A stretch of 64,000 nucleotides of DNA from JABLTI01 sp035528035 (GCA_035528035.1 DATKZI010000025.1:8835-72834), one strand, 5' to 3'; positions 47,643-57,983 are shown, counted from the stretch's first letter. Numbers and translations: made by a program. The notes: generated by a model not told the origin, from the sequence alone.

Positions 47643-49676
47643 TTGTTATTAATAAAAGTTCAATTTGAATATGGTGTGTCTAAATTGAGTGGTAAAAAGA
47701 AGAGAGAGAATCCTATAGGAAATGATGTTCAGGATGATACTTCTAATATATTATATACTCCACCTTCTAAATTACAAAAATTACTCTCAGACACTTTTTG
47801 GTATAAACAAGTCATTGAATCTATGGCTGATGGTATAATTGCCACTGATATGAATGGAAAAATTGCTTATGTTAATCCTAAACTATGTGATATGCTTAGA
47901 TATACTCGTGAAGAATTATTTGGTCATGAATCATTATTTATGGTAGAAGAAAAGGATCGAAGTAGAGTAATTCGTCATACTGAAATGCGCTATAAAGATA
48001 AAAGATCATCACAATATGAGATAACCATGAGAACTAAATATGGTGCTCCTGTTCCAGTAATGATAAGCGCAACACCAATTTTAAGTGATGATGGCCAAAC
48101 GATTGGAACCTATGCATTGGTCACCGATATTAAAGATAGAAAAATAGTTGAAAAGGAATTACGAAGTAAAAATACTGAACTACAAACACTTTATAATAAT
48201 TTGTTACAGCTTTATGAACAGCTTGGAGCAATTATTGCAGAATCAATGAGTGATCATGCTGAAATCTTATTATTTACTTCAAAAGATTGTGTGTATTGTG
48301 CTCCTGCAGAAGAAGTTTTGCAAGAAGTTCTAGCATCATATAGTGGAAAAATTACTTATCGTAAAGTTGACATAGAAAAAGAACCTGAAATAGCAGAGCC
48401 TTATGATATTATGTCTTTGCCAACAATAGCTATTGGAGGGGAAAAGGTAACAGGCGTTCCTGATATGTATAAATTGCATTCAGCATTATTTAGTGCGCTT
48501 GTACCTCAAGAAAAATTCAGAAGAAATCGTCAAGAGCTGGATAATCTAATTAGTCATTCACCAATCGCTATTTTCACCATCAATAATGATGGTGTTTTAA
48601 CAAGTGTAAATCCCTTGGTTGAATTAATGGTTGACTTTAAGAGGAGTGACATTGTTGGTCATAATATTATCAATGGCTGTAAGGATAAAGTAGTCTTTCC
48701 TGATGAGCTAGTAAAGCTATTTAAGAAAGGACTTACTGGTGAAAATGTTTCAGTCAATAGATTAAAAATTAAGGAGATAAACACTAAAAATCCTGAATTA
48801 TTTTCTATCATTAGTTTCAAAGTTGTTCCTATGGCTGACTCAACTGGCAAGATAACTGAAATATTGGTTTTAAGTGAAGATGTCACAACACTTGCACTAC
48901 AAGAAGAAGAATTGTCTACTTCTTATCAAAAAATGGAAGAATTGAATGATCAGTTAATCAAAATGAATAAGGATCGTTCGGATTTTGTAGAAATTACTAC
49001 AACACGTTTGATCAAGCCTTTAAGTAACTCTGAAGAATTATTAAATCAAATTCTTTCAGGACAGCTAGGAGAAATAAACGAAGAGATTTTTGGCACCTTG
49101 GAATATCTTAGGAATAGTTTGGATGATGTTTCAAAAAGTTTGCTAGATATATTAGACTTTTCTGCCTTAGAATTACAAGAATATACTTTGAAATTAGGGA
49201 CACATAACATAAAAGAAATTATTTCTGAAGCATTAAAGACTATAGGTTCCGTTGTTATTGACAAAGGATTTATCGTTTCTTTAGATGTTCCTGATTCATT
49301 AACTGCTTGGTGCGATTTTGAATTAGTAATTAGAATATTAAAGAATCTAATAATAAATGCTATTAAATTTACAGAACAAGATTGCAATATTGAAATATCA
49401 GCTAAAATATTAGACAGTAATTTCATTGAAATATCTATAACCGATAACGGTATAGGATTGAAAAAGAACGATTTTGAGAGAATTTTTAATCAGTATGTAA
49501 AAGTAGATCCTAAAAGTTCAGGTTCGGGTTTGGGATTATCTGTAGTTAAGACTTTAGTAAAAGCTCATTTTGGTTCTGTAAAAGCCAAATCCAAAGGTTT
49601 AGAGAAAGGCTCTATTTTTACATTCACCCTTCCTCAAAGCAAAAAAAGTTATGAGAATTTAGCTTTTGCTGATTAA
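47643..49676 (+). CDS. PAS-thioredoxin-PAS-HATPase sensor protein, degenerate H-box
   Basis: The protein has up to 677 residues. PAS 1 is at about 58-170 and a coiled linker follows. A thioredoxin-like domain (about 205-285) has redox C216-V-Y-C219 and a cis-Pro SLPTIAIGG. PAS 2 is about 295-410. The histidine-kinase dimerisation helix reads SDFVEITTTRLIKPLS: the phospho-acceptor His of SHELRTPL is Thr. A full HATPase follows (NLIINAIKF, DNGIGL, SGSGLGLSVVK). It may signal redox state but cannot phosphorylate itself in the usual way. TTG at 47685 behind GGTG is a likely shorter start. No response regulator is nearby. Confidence 0.85.
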   Translation: MLLIKVQFEYGVSKLSGKKKRENPIGNDVQDDTSNILYTPPSKLQKLLSDTFWYKQVIESMADGIIATDMNGKIAYVNPKLCDMLRYTREELFGHESLFMVEEKDRSRVIRHTEMRYKDKRSSQYEITMRTKYGAPVPVMISATPILSDDGQTIGTYALVTDIKDRKIVEKELRSKNTELQTLYNNLLQLYEQLGAIIAESMSDHAEILLFTSKDCVYCAPAEEVLQEVLASYSGKITYRKVDIEKEPEIAEPYDIMSLPTIAIGGEKVTGVPDMYKLHSALFSALVPQEKFRRNRQELDNLISHSPIAIFTINNDGVLTSVNPLVELMVDFKRSDIVGHNIINGCKDKVVFPDELVKLFKKGLTGENVSVNRLKIKEINTKNPELFSIISFKVVPMADSTGKITEILVLSEDVTTLALQEEELSTSYQKMEELNDQLIKMNKDRSDFVEITTTRLIKPLSNSEELLNQILSGQLGEINEEIFGTLEYLRNSLDDVSKSLLDILDFSALELQEYTLKLGTHNIKEIISEALKTIGSVVIDKGFIVSLDVPDSLTAWCDFELVIRILKNLIINAIKFTEQDCNIEISAKILDSNFIEISITDNGIGLKKNDFERIFNQYVKVDPKSSGSGLGLSVVKTLVKAHFGSVKAKSKGLEKGSIFTFTLPQSKKSYENLAFAD

Positions 49677-49837
49677 TATATTAGTAGTTATATTAATTTA
49701 CAAAGGAAGATTGAACTCCTAGGCAATGCACTGATGCTTGTGTTGAATGTGATTAGTGTCTCGAGAAATACCCATAAAAGATTAGCATCATTGTAGAATT
49801 GAAGAAAGCACATGAAATTTTAATATAAAAAAGAAAG

Positions 49838-49855
49838 AGCAGTATATTCGCTGCT
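49838..49855. terminator. weak hairpin between sensor and plsY genes
   Basis: A 5-bp stem (AGCAG / CTGCT) with an 8-nt loop is followed by TTTTATTT on the plus strand, between convergent genes. Confidence 0.35.
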
Positions 49856-49856
49856 T

Positions 49857-50522
49857 TTATTTCATCCATTCGGAAACTTTCATTCCTGACCAACGTTTGA
49901 TTTCTCCAGTTTTAATTCTCTTGAAATCAGGGATCATTCTTAGAACAAGTAAAATTGTACAACCCCAGCCAAAAACCATACAAGCCCAATCGTTCCAATA
50001 AGTCACACCAGTTAAGAAAAAGACAGTTGTAAGAATTCCTACGGATGCAGTTGCTGAGATAGAACCCATACTGCTTAATCGCCATATAATTAGCCAAAGT
50101 GGTAAGGATAACCACCAAACAATTATTCCATAGGGACTCACTAACATAAGTCCACCAGATAAAACTGCAAGACCTTTGCCACCTTTAAATTTCATCCAAG
50201 GCATCCAACAGTGACCAACAAAAGCTCCTAAACCACATAAAGCAAGTAAGAGGAATCCGTTATAATAAGTCCCATTAAATGTTGATTCAGGGAAAATATA
50301 GAAACGAGTTAAAAATCCCGCAAAGAATCCTTTAGTTACATCTAAAGATGCTGTTAACATTGCCCAGAAATATCCCGCGGTTCTTACAGTATTTCGTGTG
50401 CTGACAGAACCAGATCCTACATTTCGAGGATCTTCTCCAGTTGTGAGTTTAATTATGAACCAAGCCATTGGTATAGAACCAAAAAGATAACCAATTAGTG
50501 GTGCAAGGAAATATTGATACAT
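49857..50522 (-). CDS. plsY: PlsY-like acyl-phosphate:glycerol-3-phosphate acyltransferase
   Basis: The 221-residue membrane protein has the PlsY motifs: LFGSIPMAWFIIK near the start, DPRNVGSGSVSTRNTVRTAG (family GSGNxGATN), and GHCWMPWMKFKGGKGLAVLSGG. There are about six membrane helices. PlsY acylates glycerol-3-phosphate in bacterial-type lipid synthesis, which is unexpected in an archaeon with isoprenoid ether lipids. The residues after GSG (SVSTRN) differ from the bacterial NxGATN, so substrate may differ. Confidence 0.83.
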   Translation of the reverse strand: MYQYFLAPLIGYLFGSIPMAWFIIKLTTGEDPRNVGSGSVSTRNTVRTAGYFWAMLTASLDVTKGFFAGFLTRFYIFPESTFNGTYYNGFLLLALCGLGAFVGHCWMPWMKFKGGKGLAVLSGGLMLVSPYGIIVWWLSLPLWLIIWRLSSMGSISATASVGILTTVFFLTGVTYWNDWACMVFGWGCTILLVLRMIPDFKRIKTGEIKRWSGMKVSEWMK

Positions 50523-50682
50523 TATAATCTCCTGTAATTTTTATTCAAACTACAAATATTATCTCTCATAGATTCAAAAAACTTACTACACAAGCTTAGT
50601 ACCTATCAAAAATTAACTCAAGAGCAAAAACTAAAAAATGATAATGTATTTACCTAACCATTAATGAAGTATAAACAAATGG

Positions 50683-50988
50683 ATGAGAAAAATGGCTACC
50701 CTAAAAGAAGATGTCAAAGATGTGAGCATATCATTAGCTTATGACCTTATGCTCGTGGCACTAATTTTCAGTTGGATAACAGCAATAGTATTAGCTCTCT
50801 TGGAAATATCTCTATGGTTAGTTTTTGGCTTTTTCCTAATTGGTTGCGGATTATTCTTTGCAGTAATCTATGTAGGTCAAAAATACAAGGAGAATGAAGA
50901 AAAAGAGGTAAAGGAAGAAGTGAATACTTCAGAACAAGCCACCAAAATTGAAGATCAGAAAGAAAAAGTGGAAAACAAAGGCTACTAA
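50683..50988 (+). CDS. small two-helix membrane protein with charged tail
   Basis: The protein has 101 residues. Two hydrophobic stretches (DLMLVALIFSWITAIVLALLE and LWLVFGFFLIGCGLFFAVIYVG) are followed by a Lys/Glu-rich tail of 30 residues. Start could be ATG 50683 or ATG 50692. Function is unknown. Confidence 0.55.
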   Translation: MRKMATLKEDVKDVSISLAYDLMLVALIFSWITAIVLALLEISLWLVFGFFLIGCGLFFAVIYVGQKYKENEEKEVKEEVNTSEQATKIEDQKEKVENKGY

Positions 50989-51172
50989 CGATTGAATAAT
51001 CTTACTTGGATTTTTTTCTTTTTCATTTTTCCTATTAATTAGTGCTTTTTGCCGTAACCATTTCTGTTTTAAAATACAAGTGCATTTTGTTTATTCATCA
51101 CTAATATATATATCTAGCAACAATAGAACTCGAAAGCAAAAAAATAATGGTGTAGCGAGGTAAATCTTTCAG

Positions 51173-52840
51173 ATGACAAAAATAGATCCCCGTGATCAAA
51201 CCGAACAAGAAATCTTGAAAGCTGCTATAGATGTTTTCAATAACCAAAAACCCGCTATACAAGATTATCTATTAGAACGAACGTCTGTAGCAACAAAAGA
51301 AGCAACGAAAAAGATAATAGCTACTTTAAAACTTCCAGAAGAAATTGCTAAAGTAATTTATGTCTTTAATTGTGAATATAATTTACCAGAACAATTGACA
51401 GCTAATTATTTTCTCTTTGAAATAAATCGCTTAAAAGAAGTGAAATTTGAATTACCGGATATTTACTCTTTTCTTATACGATTTTCATTAGAAGAAGGAT
51501 TTTGGATAAAATATATTGCAATTGATTTCCCAAGAAAAATGAGACAAAAAATATCAAAATTAATCACTTTAGATAGAGCTTTATTTGGTGATTTAGCTGG
51601 TAGTAAAGAAGATTCAGCACTTTATATTATGGAACGAACCTTTCTTATTAATGAGACAATTATCCCCATGGTCCATGCTTGGATAAAAGATCATCATAGA
51701 AGTACATTTTATGACGCTGCTTGCAATATTATCTGCGGAATGAGACATAAAGCAATGGAAAAGAGCGATGCTATTTTAGCTGATTTATGTAATAGGCTAG
51801 GTGCAAATATAGATTCAATAACAGGGATAATATCAGAACTAGATTCAAAAGGATGGGCAAATAAAGCCATTAATGAATTTAAAAAATTACAAGAGATATT
51901 AGAACTTTGTGAATCAAATTTACTAGTAATGGATGCTCGTATTGCTGCAGAATTAATTTTAGAAAATCGTTTAGTATTGGAATATGAGTCATTGGATTTA
52001 TCAGATACCATTATCCCAGTAAAAGAACTATCAGCAAATAAAGAAATAATAGAAGATCGTAATATAGGTTTCACTGCAAAAAAAGATGATTTAATAAAAG
52101 ATAAATTAGATTTGATCTTTATTAAACTTGAAGAAGCACCAGAAGAGCAAATACAACCAATCATTATCGATATGGTGAAGGAAAGTTTTGAGGAAGGAAC
52201 AAAAACAATACATCATAAACCTTCTATTTTTGCAAAAGAGTTCTTAAATATCATTCTAGAAAAATTATCAGTTGAGCCAACGATTGCAGAAAAAAGAGCT
52301 AAAAAATTTGAAAATCAACTAATGTATCGTTTATCACCAGTAGGAAGTAAGGAATATCCAGATTTGAGCGTTGACGATAAGGTTATTGCCTTTTTAGAAG
52401 AGACGATATTTGATATTTTCAAAAATCGTTTTGAAATGCAAACCCAAGAAGCTAAATTGGCTAAACAACGAGCAAAACAATCCGAAGCTAAAGATGAATC
52501 ATTAGGTGAAATTACTGTAAAGAAAAAAGCACTTTTAGCAACTCAATTACGTGAAAGCTCAGAAAAAGAAATTTGGCTATTAATAAGAGATGCTTATCTA
52601 AAAGAATTATTCGATAATACCGATGAATTGATAGCTGGATCTAAAGTTTTAAGGAAAATTTCTTTGGAATTAGGATTATTATTAACTGAAACAGAAGCAT
52701 CTTCTGTAATTACCAAGGAATTGGGAAAATTAGGTTTAATTGTCGATGGTGGCAACAAAGAAGAAATTGATAAAAATATCTGTAAGATAATTTTTACTCA
52801 AATAAAAGAACAAAGAAGCTATCAAACAAAAATTCCTTAA
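51173..52840 (+). CDS. large helical protein of unknown function
   Basis: The 555-residue soluble protein is rich in amphipathic helices (ILKAAIDVFNNQKPAIQDYL, QEAKLAKQRAKQSEAKDE) and has no motif I know. One conserved-looking patch is YDAACNIICGMRHKAMEKSDA near residue 185. The C-terminal ~100 residues (EIWLLIRDAYLKELFDNTDELI, LGKLGLIVDGG) may form a small folded domain. There is no paralogue in the window. The frame is long and intact, so it is surely real. Confidence 0.7.
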   Translation: MTKIDPRDQTEQEILKAAIDVFNNQKPAIQDYLLERTSVATKEATKKIIATLKLPEEIAKVIYVFNCEYNLPEQLTANYFLFEINRLKEVKFELPDIYSFLIRFSLEEGFWIKYIAIDFPRKMRQKISKLITLDRALFGDLAGSKEDSALYIMERTFLINETIIPMVHAWIKDHHRSTFYDAACNIICGMRHKAMEKSDAILADLCNRLGANIDSITGIISELDSKGWANKAINEFKKLQEILELCESNLLVMDARIAAELILENRLVLEYESLDLSDTIIPVKELSANKEIIEDRNIGFTAKKDDLIKDKLDLIFIKLEEAPEEQIQPIIIDMVKESFEEGTKTIHHKPSIFAKEFLNIILEKLSVEPTIAEKRAKKFENQLMYRLSPVGSKEYPDLSVDDKVIAFLEETIFDIFKNRFEMQTQEAKLAKQRAKQSEAKDESLGEITVKKKALLATQLRESSEKEIWLLIRDAYLKELFDNTDELIAGSKVLRKISLELGLLLTETEASSVITKELGKLGLIVDGGNKEEIDKNICKIIFTQIKEQRSYQTKIP

Positions 52841-52854
52841 TATGGTAATTTATC

Positions 52855-53001
52855 TCATTCATTCTCAAAAATAGAGAAATTATTACTTTTATAACTGGAG
52901 GAAGCAATTTTAGCTGACTTGAGAATAAATGTTTCTTTTAGCCGCTGCTCTTCTGTTGAACAATTGAGGCTTTCAGCCCAGTATTCAGCTTCTATAGGCA
53001 T
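52855..53001 (-). CDS. possible small protein
   Basis: A 48-residue frame (MPIEAEYWAESLN...FENE) has AAGGAAA as a Shine-Dalgarno about nine bases before its ATG. It occupies part of a 553-bp interval with no other gene. Its composition looks protein-like (a Glu/Lys-rich helix), but it is short and unsupported by any match. The rest of the interval to 53393 is AT-rich and I see nothing else in it. Confidence 0.3.
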   Translation of the reverse strand: MPIEAEYWAESLNCSTEEQRLKETFILKSAKIASSSYKSNNFSIFENE

Positions 53002-53393
53002 TAGTAAATTTCCTTATCAGTTAATTAAATATTAATATGTTCGCTAGTAATATAAAAAAAAGCAATATCGAGATAATTCTTAGAGACTATCTTTTTTGAA
53101 TTAAAGATCGAAATTTGTCTAGAAAAACTAAGAATAAGTTTTCCAAAAGACCTAAAAAGAGAAAATCGACATTATAACTCAATTAGAAAGTCTAGAATTA
53201 ATTAAATTGCCGAGATAGGTAGTAATTTAGCATTAAACGGTTAAAAATAATCCAAGAATAAAACTGTCGACAAAATAACCAAATCTTCAAAAAGTCTGAG
53301 GAAGAAGTTTTTTTTGTTAAATTGTATTTAAAAAAATCTATGCCTAAATAAAACCTCTCATAGTAAAAAATCCTGACAGGAGAGGATTACAAG

Positions 53394-54608
53394 ATGTCCA
53401 CTAAGAAAGAACATATAAAAGAATTGGAAATCTCCATATTTTCTAAACCTATACTCAGAGAATTGGGAGTAAAAGCTATCTTTCTAGTGAATTTTGATAT
53501 TATTTTAGGACCAATAGCTTATATTCATAAATTAACTAATGAAAAGAGTGAATATCTTGAATTTTTGAAGGAATTGGCACATCTTGGGGAGTTTTATACT
53601 GGTATTTCACATGCCCAAATTGACAAAGTTACAACTAGAACTGGCGAAGAGATGATTGTTGGAAGATCAACAAGAAAAGTTAATGAAATGGAGTTTATCG
53701 ATATAGCAGTAGCTTTAATTGAATCAACGGAATACCAATCTGAAATAGTAAAAATGCTCAAATTTGCGGTAAGAACTTCTTATGGAAATCCTAAAAGCTT
53801 TTGTGAACTTGTGGATAAAATATTGTTAGAATACCAAGATATTGGTAAAAATAAAGCTGAAAGTGCAGTAAAAACAGCCTTCAAGGATCTATCAACTGAG
53901 AAACAAAGAAATGTTGGCAAATTATTCAAAAATTGGAATGGCATTTTATTTATTGATTTTGAAAGTGATCGATTAAATAGTTCATTCCTACCTGATTGGA
54001 TCGAAGCAAATAAAATGGACCCAATGGATATCGCCTATAAGATAAAAGACATGTATGCTAAAGGGATTATTCTTCCACGATCAAAACAAACATTTACAAT
54101 GGTTAGTTTGAAGAGCAAACAAGCAATAGTTGTTTCAACATCAAATTTGCGATTTTCAACAATTATTTTTCCAACAGCAATTGGCTTGAACAAAATAAAC
54201 AAAATTGTTGATGAAATAGATGTCATTAATGATGCGATAACAAATGTCGGGTTAAATTTCAGTAGCGATGCAATGAATAAAACACTGACAGTAGAAGATG
54301 AACGAATTGAAAGTAATAAAAAAGATCAGATGCTAAAAGAAGTTATTGAGTTAATGATAAAAGCAGATGCATTACTACCAAAACAACTAATTACTTACGA
54401 GGAATATGAAGCATTAGAAGGGGAAATGCAGAAGAAGTTTTTTGATAATTTTGGGAAAGCCTACAAAGAATTTGATGGAACAAAAACATTAATGGATATT
54501 TCTCATAAGTTAAATAAATCATTAGAACAAATAGCTGATTTTGTAGTTTATTGTAAAACCCGAGGAATTGTGAAGGTTTTTACTAGTAATAGTCATAAAA
54601 AAGGGTAA
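53394..54608 (+). CDS. protein of unknown function, possible longin-like N-terminus and C-terminal winged helix
   Basis: The protein has 404 residues. The N-terminal ~130 (AIFLVNFDIILGPIAYIHKL...VALIE) alternate strand and helix in a way that recalls longin/roadblock folds, in particular the FD-x-x-x-GP segment. The middle repeats a beta-rich unit (FTMVSLKSKQAIVVSTSNLRF). The end, LMDISHKLNKSLEQIADFVVYCKTRGIVKVF, looks like a winged helix. GGAGAGGA precedes the ATG. A role at a membrane or with small GTPases is only an analogy. Confidence 0.65.
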   Translation: MSTKKEHIKELEISIFSKPILRELGVKAIFLVNFDIILGPIAYIHKLTNEKSEYLEFLKELAHLGEFYTGISHAQIDKVTTRTGEEMIVGRSTRKVNEMEFIDIAVALIESTEYQSEIVKMLKFAVRTSYGNPKSFCELVDKILLEYQDIGKNKAESAVKTAFKDLSTEKQRNVGKLFKNWNGILFIDFESDRLNSSFLPDWIEANKMDPMDIAYKIKDMYAKGIILPRSKQTFTMVSLKSKQAIVVSTSNLRFSTIIFPTAIGLNKINKIVDEIDVINDAITNVGLNFSSDAMNKTLTVEDERIESNKKDQMLKEVIELMIKADALLPKQLITYEEYEALEGEMQKKFFDNFGKAYKEFDGTKTLMDISHKLNKSLEQIADFVVYCKTRGIVKVFTSNSHKKG

Positions 54609-54715
54609 TTGATAGTATTTTTCTCAATAAAATTTTTACAATTATCCATAAATAAAAACATTAAATAGATTTGAAAGGTAAGTAAAAATTACCAAAAAAA
54701 TCTGGGGAGATTGAT

Positions 54716-55513
54716 ATGGAAAATGAACAAAAAGAATCCGAATCTCAAAGAGTAAGAATAATTAGAGATACTACAAGGAGACCATTAACTGAAGAACAGA
54801 ATGCTAGTATGAAATTACTTGTAATGGTAATTGGTTTAATAGTAGAAAGTATGGCTTTTATTTTATTATTCTTTGACGAAGCATTAGGTATCAATTTAGA
54901 AAATTCAGGATTTATTCTAAGCATTTTTGAAATAATCTTTTTTGTGGGAGGAATTATACCATTTCTAATAGGATTTATTCCATTAGTAACTAGTCTAAGA
55001 ATTCTTTCTTCTTCTAATAGAAATATAAAGGAATCACTAAAAATCATAATCGGTGTATTGATAACACTAACTCTTATAGTGAAATTCGTCGAACTTTATT
55101 ATTCAATATTTTACATCAATTTTTTACATAAACCTTTTCACATTCTGATCTGGCCTCCACCAACTTTAGTGAAACAAAGAATTTTTATGAGTTTCATTTT
55201 GATTGCTAATGCCTTGGTCTGGGGGATAATTTTCAGTATTTCAAAATTAATAAAGAAAGGATTTGAAGTAAAGGAAAAAGAATCGCTATATTGGTCACCA
55301 TATGTATTAGCTTTGATCGTGATAACGCAGGTAGTTATGGCTATGTTTTACCTATTAGCTACATCTAATTTAGGGGTATTAGATTTTGTAAGACCACTTT
55401 TAACATCAAATCTGTTTTATCTGACAAACGTTTTATTCAATGTAATAATGATATTTCCAATTGTTAATTTGGAAAAATATCTGCAAAATACTCTAGTAAT
55501 CCTAGAAGGATAG
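54716..55513 (+). CDS. polytopic membrane protein of unknown function
   Basis: The protein has 265 residues. A cytoplasmic N-terminus (to residue 40; VRIIRDTTRRPLTEEQN) precedes about six membrane helices. ATG is preceded by TGGGGAGATTG. No transporter or enzyme motif is visible. Confidence 0.65.
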   Translation: MENEQKESESQRVRIIRDTTRRPLTEEQNASMKLLVMVIGLIVESMAFILLFFDEALGINLENSGFILSIFEIIFFVGGIIPFLIGFIPLVTSLRILSSSNRNIKESLKIIIGVLITLTLIVKFVELYYSIFYINFLHKPFHILIWPPPTLVKQRIFMSFILIANALVWGIIFSISKLIKKGFEVKEKESLYWSPYVLALIVITQVVMAMFYLLATSNLGVLDFVRPLLTSNLFYLTNVLFNVIMIFPIVNLEKYLQNTLVILEG

Positions 55514-55600
55514 TGAAATAGAATTCAAGAGAAGACAAACTATTGATAAAAAGGATTGTCTAATGAATTAAAGAGAATTTTAGTAGGTTATAAACTGTAA

Positions 55601-56179
55601 ATGAAACGTATAACAATAATAGGTAATGCTGGTGCTGGGAAATCAACACTTGCAGTAAAATTAGGCGAACGATTAGCAATTCCAGTTTATCATCTTGATA
55701 AATTATTATGGAAAGAAGGATGGGTAAGAACACCAGAAGAAGAGTTCGTAGCAAAACATCAAGAGATACTCGAGAAAGAGGAGTGGATAATTGATGGGGT
55801 AGCGTATAAATCAACATATGATGCTCGATTTACTCAAGCAGAAGTAATTCTATTACTAGATGTACCAGTAGAAATTTGTGTAGAGCACGCGGTTCAAAGA
55901 ATGGAAGAGGAAAAAACAAGACCAAATCCATATGTCAATCCAAACTGTCCATACGAAGGACCAATAGAACAGCAAAAAGAAGTTATGATACTATTTCATG
56001 AAGAATATCGCCCTTGGATATTAGAGAAATTAGAAAATTTCAAAGAGAAAACCATTATACTAAAAGATTTCTCATCACAAAAGAAGGACGATATGGATAA
56101 TTTGTTACATCGAATAGTAGAAAAAATAACTAATGGCAAGCAGAACTTAATTGATGATATTTGTAAAAATACCTCATAA
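55601..56179 (+). CDS. P-loop kinase-like NTPase (FlaR/adenylate-kinase-like)
   Basis: The 192-residue protein has the Walker A GNAGAGKSTL, then HLDKLLWKEGWVRTP and WIIDGVAY, EVILLLDVP, which match the topology-modulation/FlaR group of adenylate-kinase-like P-loop proteins. The insertion TRPNPYVNPNCPYEGPIEQQ is unusual. The substrate is unknown. Confidence 0.8.
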   Translation: MKRITIIGNAGAGKSTLAVKLGERLAIPVYHLDKLLWKEGWVRTPEEEFVAKHQEILEKEEWIIDGVAYKSTYDARFTQAEVILLLDVPVEICVEHAVQRMEEEKTRPNPYVNPNCPYEGPIEQQKEVMILFHEEYRPWILEKLENFKEKTIILKDFSSQKKDDMDNLLHRIVEKITNGKQNLIDDICKNTS

Positions 56180-56417
56180 AAAATATCTTTGAATTCTCAT
56201 ACAAGAACAAATAATTTTGGTACTACGAAAAATAGTCGGAGAATTATCTTCAACTAAAGATAAATTCTTTCACTAAAAAATAAATTGGCAACTTTATATA
56301 AGAGATTTGACTTGTTGAGTTAGTGTTCTCAGAAGTAGTGCTGATTAATACTGAACAGATACTTAAATCGTAATGTATTAAAACAATCTCTGAGTAAAGT
56401 AAGTATTGTGATTTCCA

Positions 56418-57983
56418 ATGTTAATCAAGAAGAATTTTTCTTTAATAATAATAACAATTGTATTTTCAAGTTTGATGAGCAGTGTAAATAACCTTGAAAA
56501 TACCTTTGCCGTATCAAATGATGACTTAAATGGATTAACTTTTAGTTCAAATATGTTAGGAATGGTTGATACATCTTTTGATACTCATGTAGGCTTTTGG
56601 GCTATTGAGTACCTCGATGGTTCTATTTATGCTGTAGATGGAACAACAACCAGCCTCTATATCTATGACGCTCAAACAGGATTGAGCACAGCAAATATCT
56701 CCATACCATTTATATCACAAGGAATAACTACAGATGGAACTGATTTGTACCTTTCAATTTATTCATTTGGCAGTAAAAATGGTACGATTGTAAAAATGGA
56801 TATAACTGGTACAGAAATATCACGAATTCAAGTTAATGTTTTTGATGACCATATTGCAGGGCTTGCTTGGGATGGTAACTATCTCTGGGGATTTGAGTCT
56901 GCATCAGACAGCATTTTAAGAATAGACCCAATTTCAGGGGCAGTGTCAAAAAATATCACTGTTGGTTATGAGTTACATGGAATGACCTGGTATGATAATA
57001 AAATATGGACGGTTAATTTTGGGATTGACCGAGTAGAAGCTATAAATCCAATAACGGGATCAGTGGAAGATGGTTATGCTAGTCCATTTCATCATGATTC
57101 GGGAATAGCTAATAATGGAACACATATGTTTGAAAGTGATTATATAACTGAATTGGAAGTAGTAATCTCAAAAATGTCAACGGAACCAGGTGAAGTATTT
57201 CTAAGACAAACCTTGTCAGTCAGTAGTAGTTTAGATATAACTTATACTGGTGAATATTATTTCCTAACTGAAAATCATTCAACACTTCTTATGAGATATA
57301 ATGCAAGAACAAATGCTTATAGTGGTGTTGTAGGCCTACCATTTCAACCAGTAGGGATAACCGCATTAGATGACACAACGTTGTTAATTGCATCAGAAGA
57401 CGCTCCATATAACTTGTTTACCTTTACAACAGCGGGGGTAATGCTGGTCAATCATTCAGCATTAGATGTAATGATCGTCTCTCTTGCGTTTGATGGATTG
57501 AACGTCTGGGCAATGGGACATGATAATGTATTATACAAATTAAATCCAATAGATATGTCAATTATTACAGAATACTCACTAGAAGATTTCAGGGGGATAA
57601 CATATGACTATACTAAGAATGTTATATGGGCTATTTCAAGAGCGGAACATAAGATCAAGTATTTTGATACAGTAAAAGAGGAACTTGGCATAGCAGCAAT
57701 AACCCTGCAACCACCTGTGGCAAGTTTTGAATCTGGGTTAACATTCACAGGAAAGTATCTTGTTACTATGTCATATTACTCTGGAAATACCTATTATTAC
57801 AAAATAATCCCGATAGACATCGATGAAGAACCTCAGCCAACACCTACAAACTCAACAACTCCAGGAGGGTTGTTCCCAGGGGTATCACCTCTTATAGAAG
57901 ACTTGATATTTCTAGGGATCGGTATAGTTGGGACAAGTATTATAGCAATTATAATAGCTATTGCTAGAAGAAAGAAAACATAA
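56418..57983 (+). CDS. secreted beta-propeller-like protein with C-terminal membrane anchor
   Basis: The 521-residue protein has a signal peptide (residues 3-30 ending TFA) and a C-terminal helix LIEDLIFLGIGIVGTSIIAIIIAIARRKK. Between them, repeats of the type TTSLYIYDAQTG, ILRIDPISGAV, VEAINPITGSV and LYKLNPID suggest a six- or seven-blade propeller facing outwards. A Pro/Thr-rich linker (PQPTPTNSTTPGG) precedes the anchor. The ligand is unknown. Confidence 0.75.
   Translation: MLIKKNFSLIIITIVFSSLMSSVNNLENTFAVSNDDLNGLTFSSNMLGMVDTSFDTHVGFWAIEYLDGSIYAVDGTTTSLYIYDAQTGLSTANISIPFISQGITTDGTDLYLSIYSFGSKNGTIVKMDITGTEISRIQVNVFDDHIAGLAWDGNYLWGFESASDSILRIDPISGAVSKNITVGYELHGMTWYDNKIWTVNFGIDRVEAINPITGSVEDGYASPFHHDSGIANNGTHMFESDYITELEVVISKMSTEPGEVFLRQTLSVSSSLDITYTGEYYFLTENHSTLLMRYNARTNAYSGVVGLPFQPVGITALDDTTLLIASEDAPYNLFTFTTAGVMLVNHSALDVMIVSLAFDGLNVWAMGHDNVLYKLNPIDMSIITEYSLEDFRGITYDYTKNVIWAISRAEHKIKYFDTVKEELGIAAITLQPPVASFESGLTFTGKYLVTMSYYSGNTYYYKIIPIDIDEEPQPTPTNSTTPGGLFPGVSPLIEDLIFLGIGIVGTSIIAIIIAIARRKKT

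Noticed and set aside
49690..49830. Possible box C/D small RNA (CTGATG and GATGCT/AGCATC pairing)
   Set aside because: C and D boxes are not correctly placed and the pairing spans about 50 nt; too weak to list.
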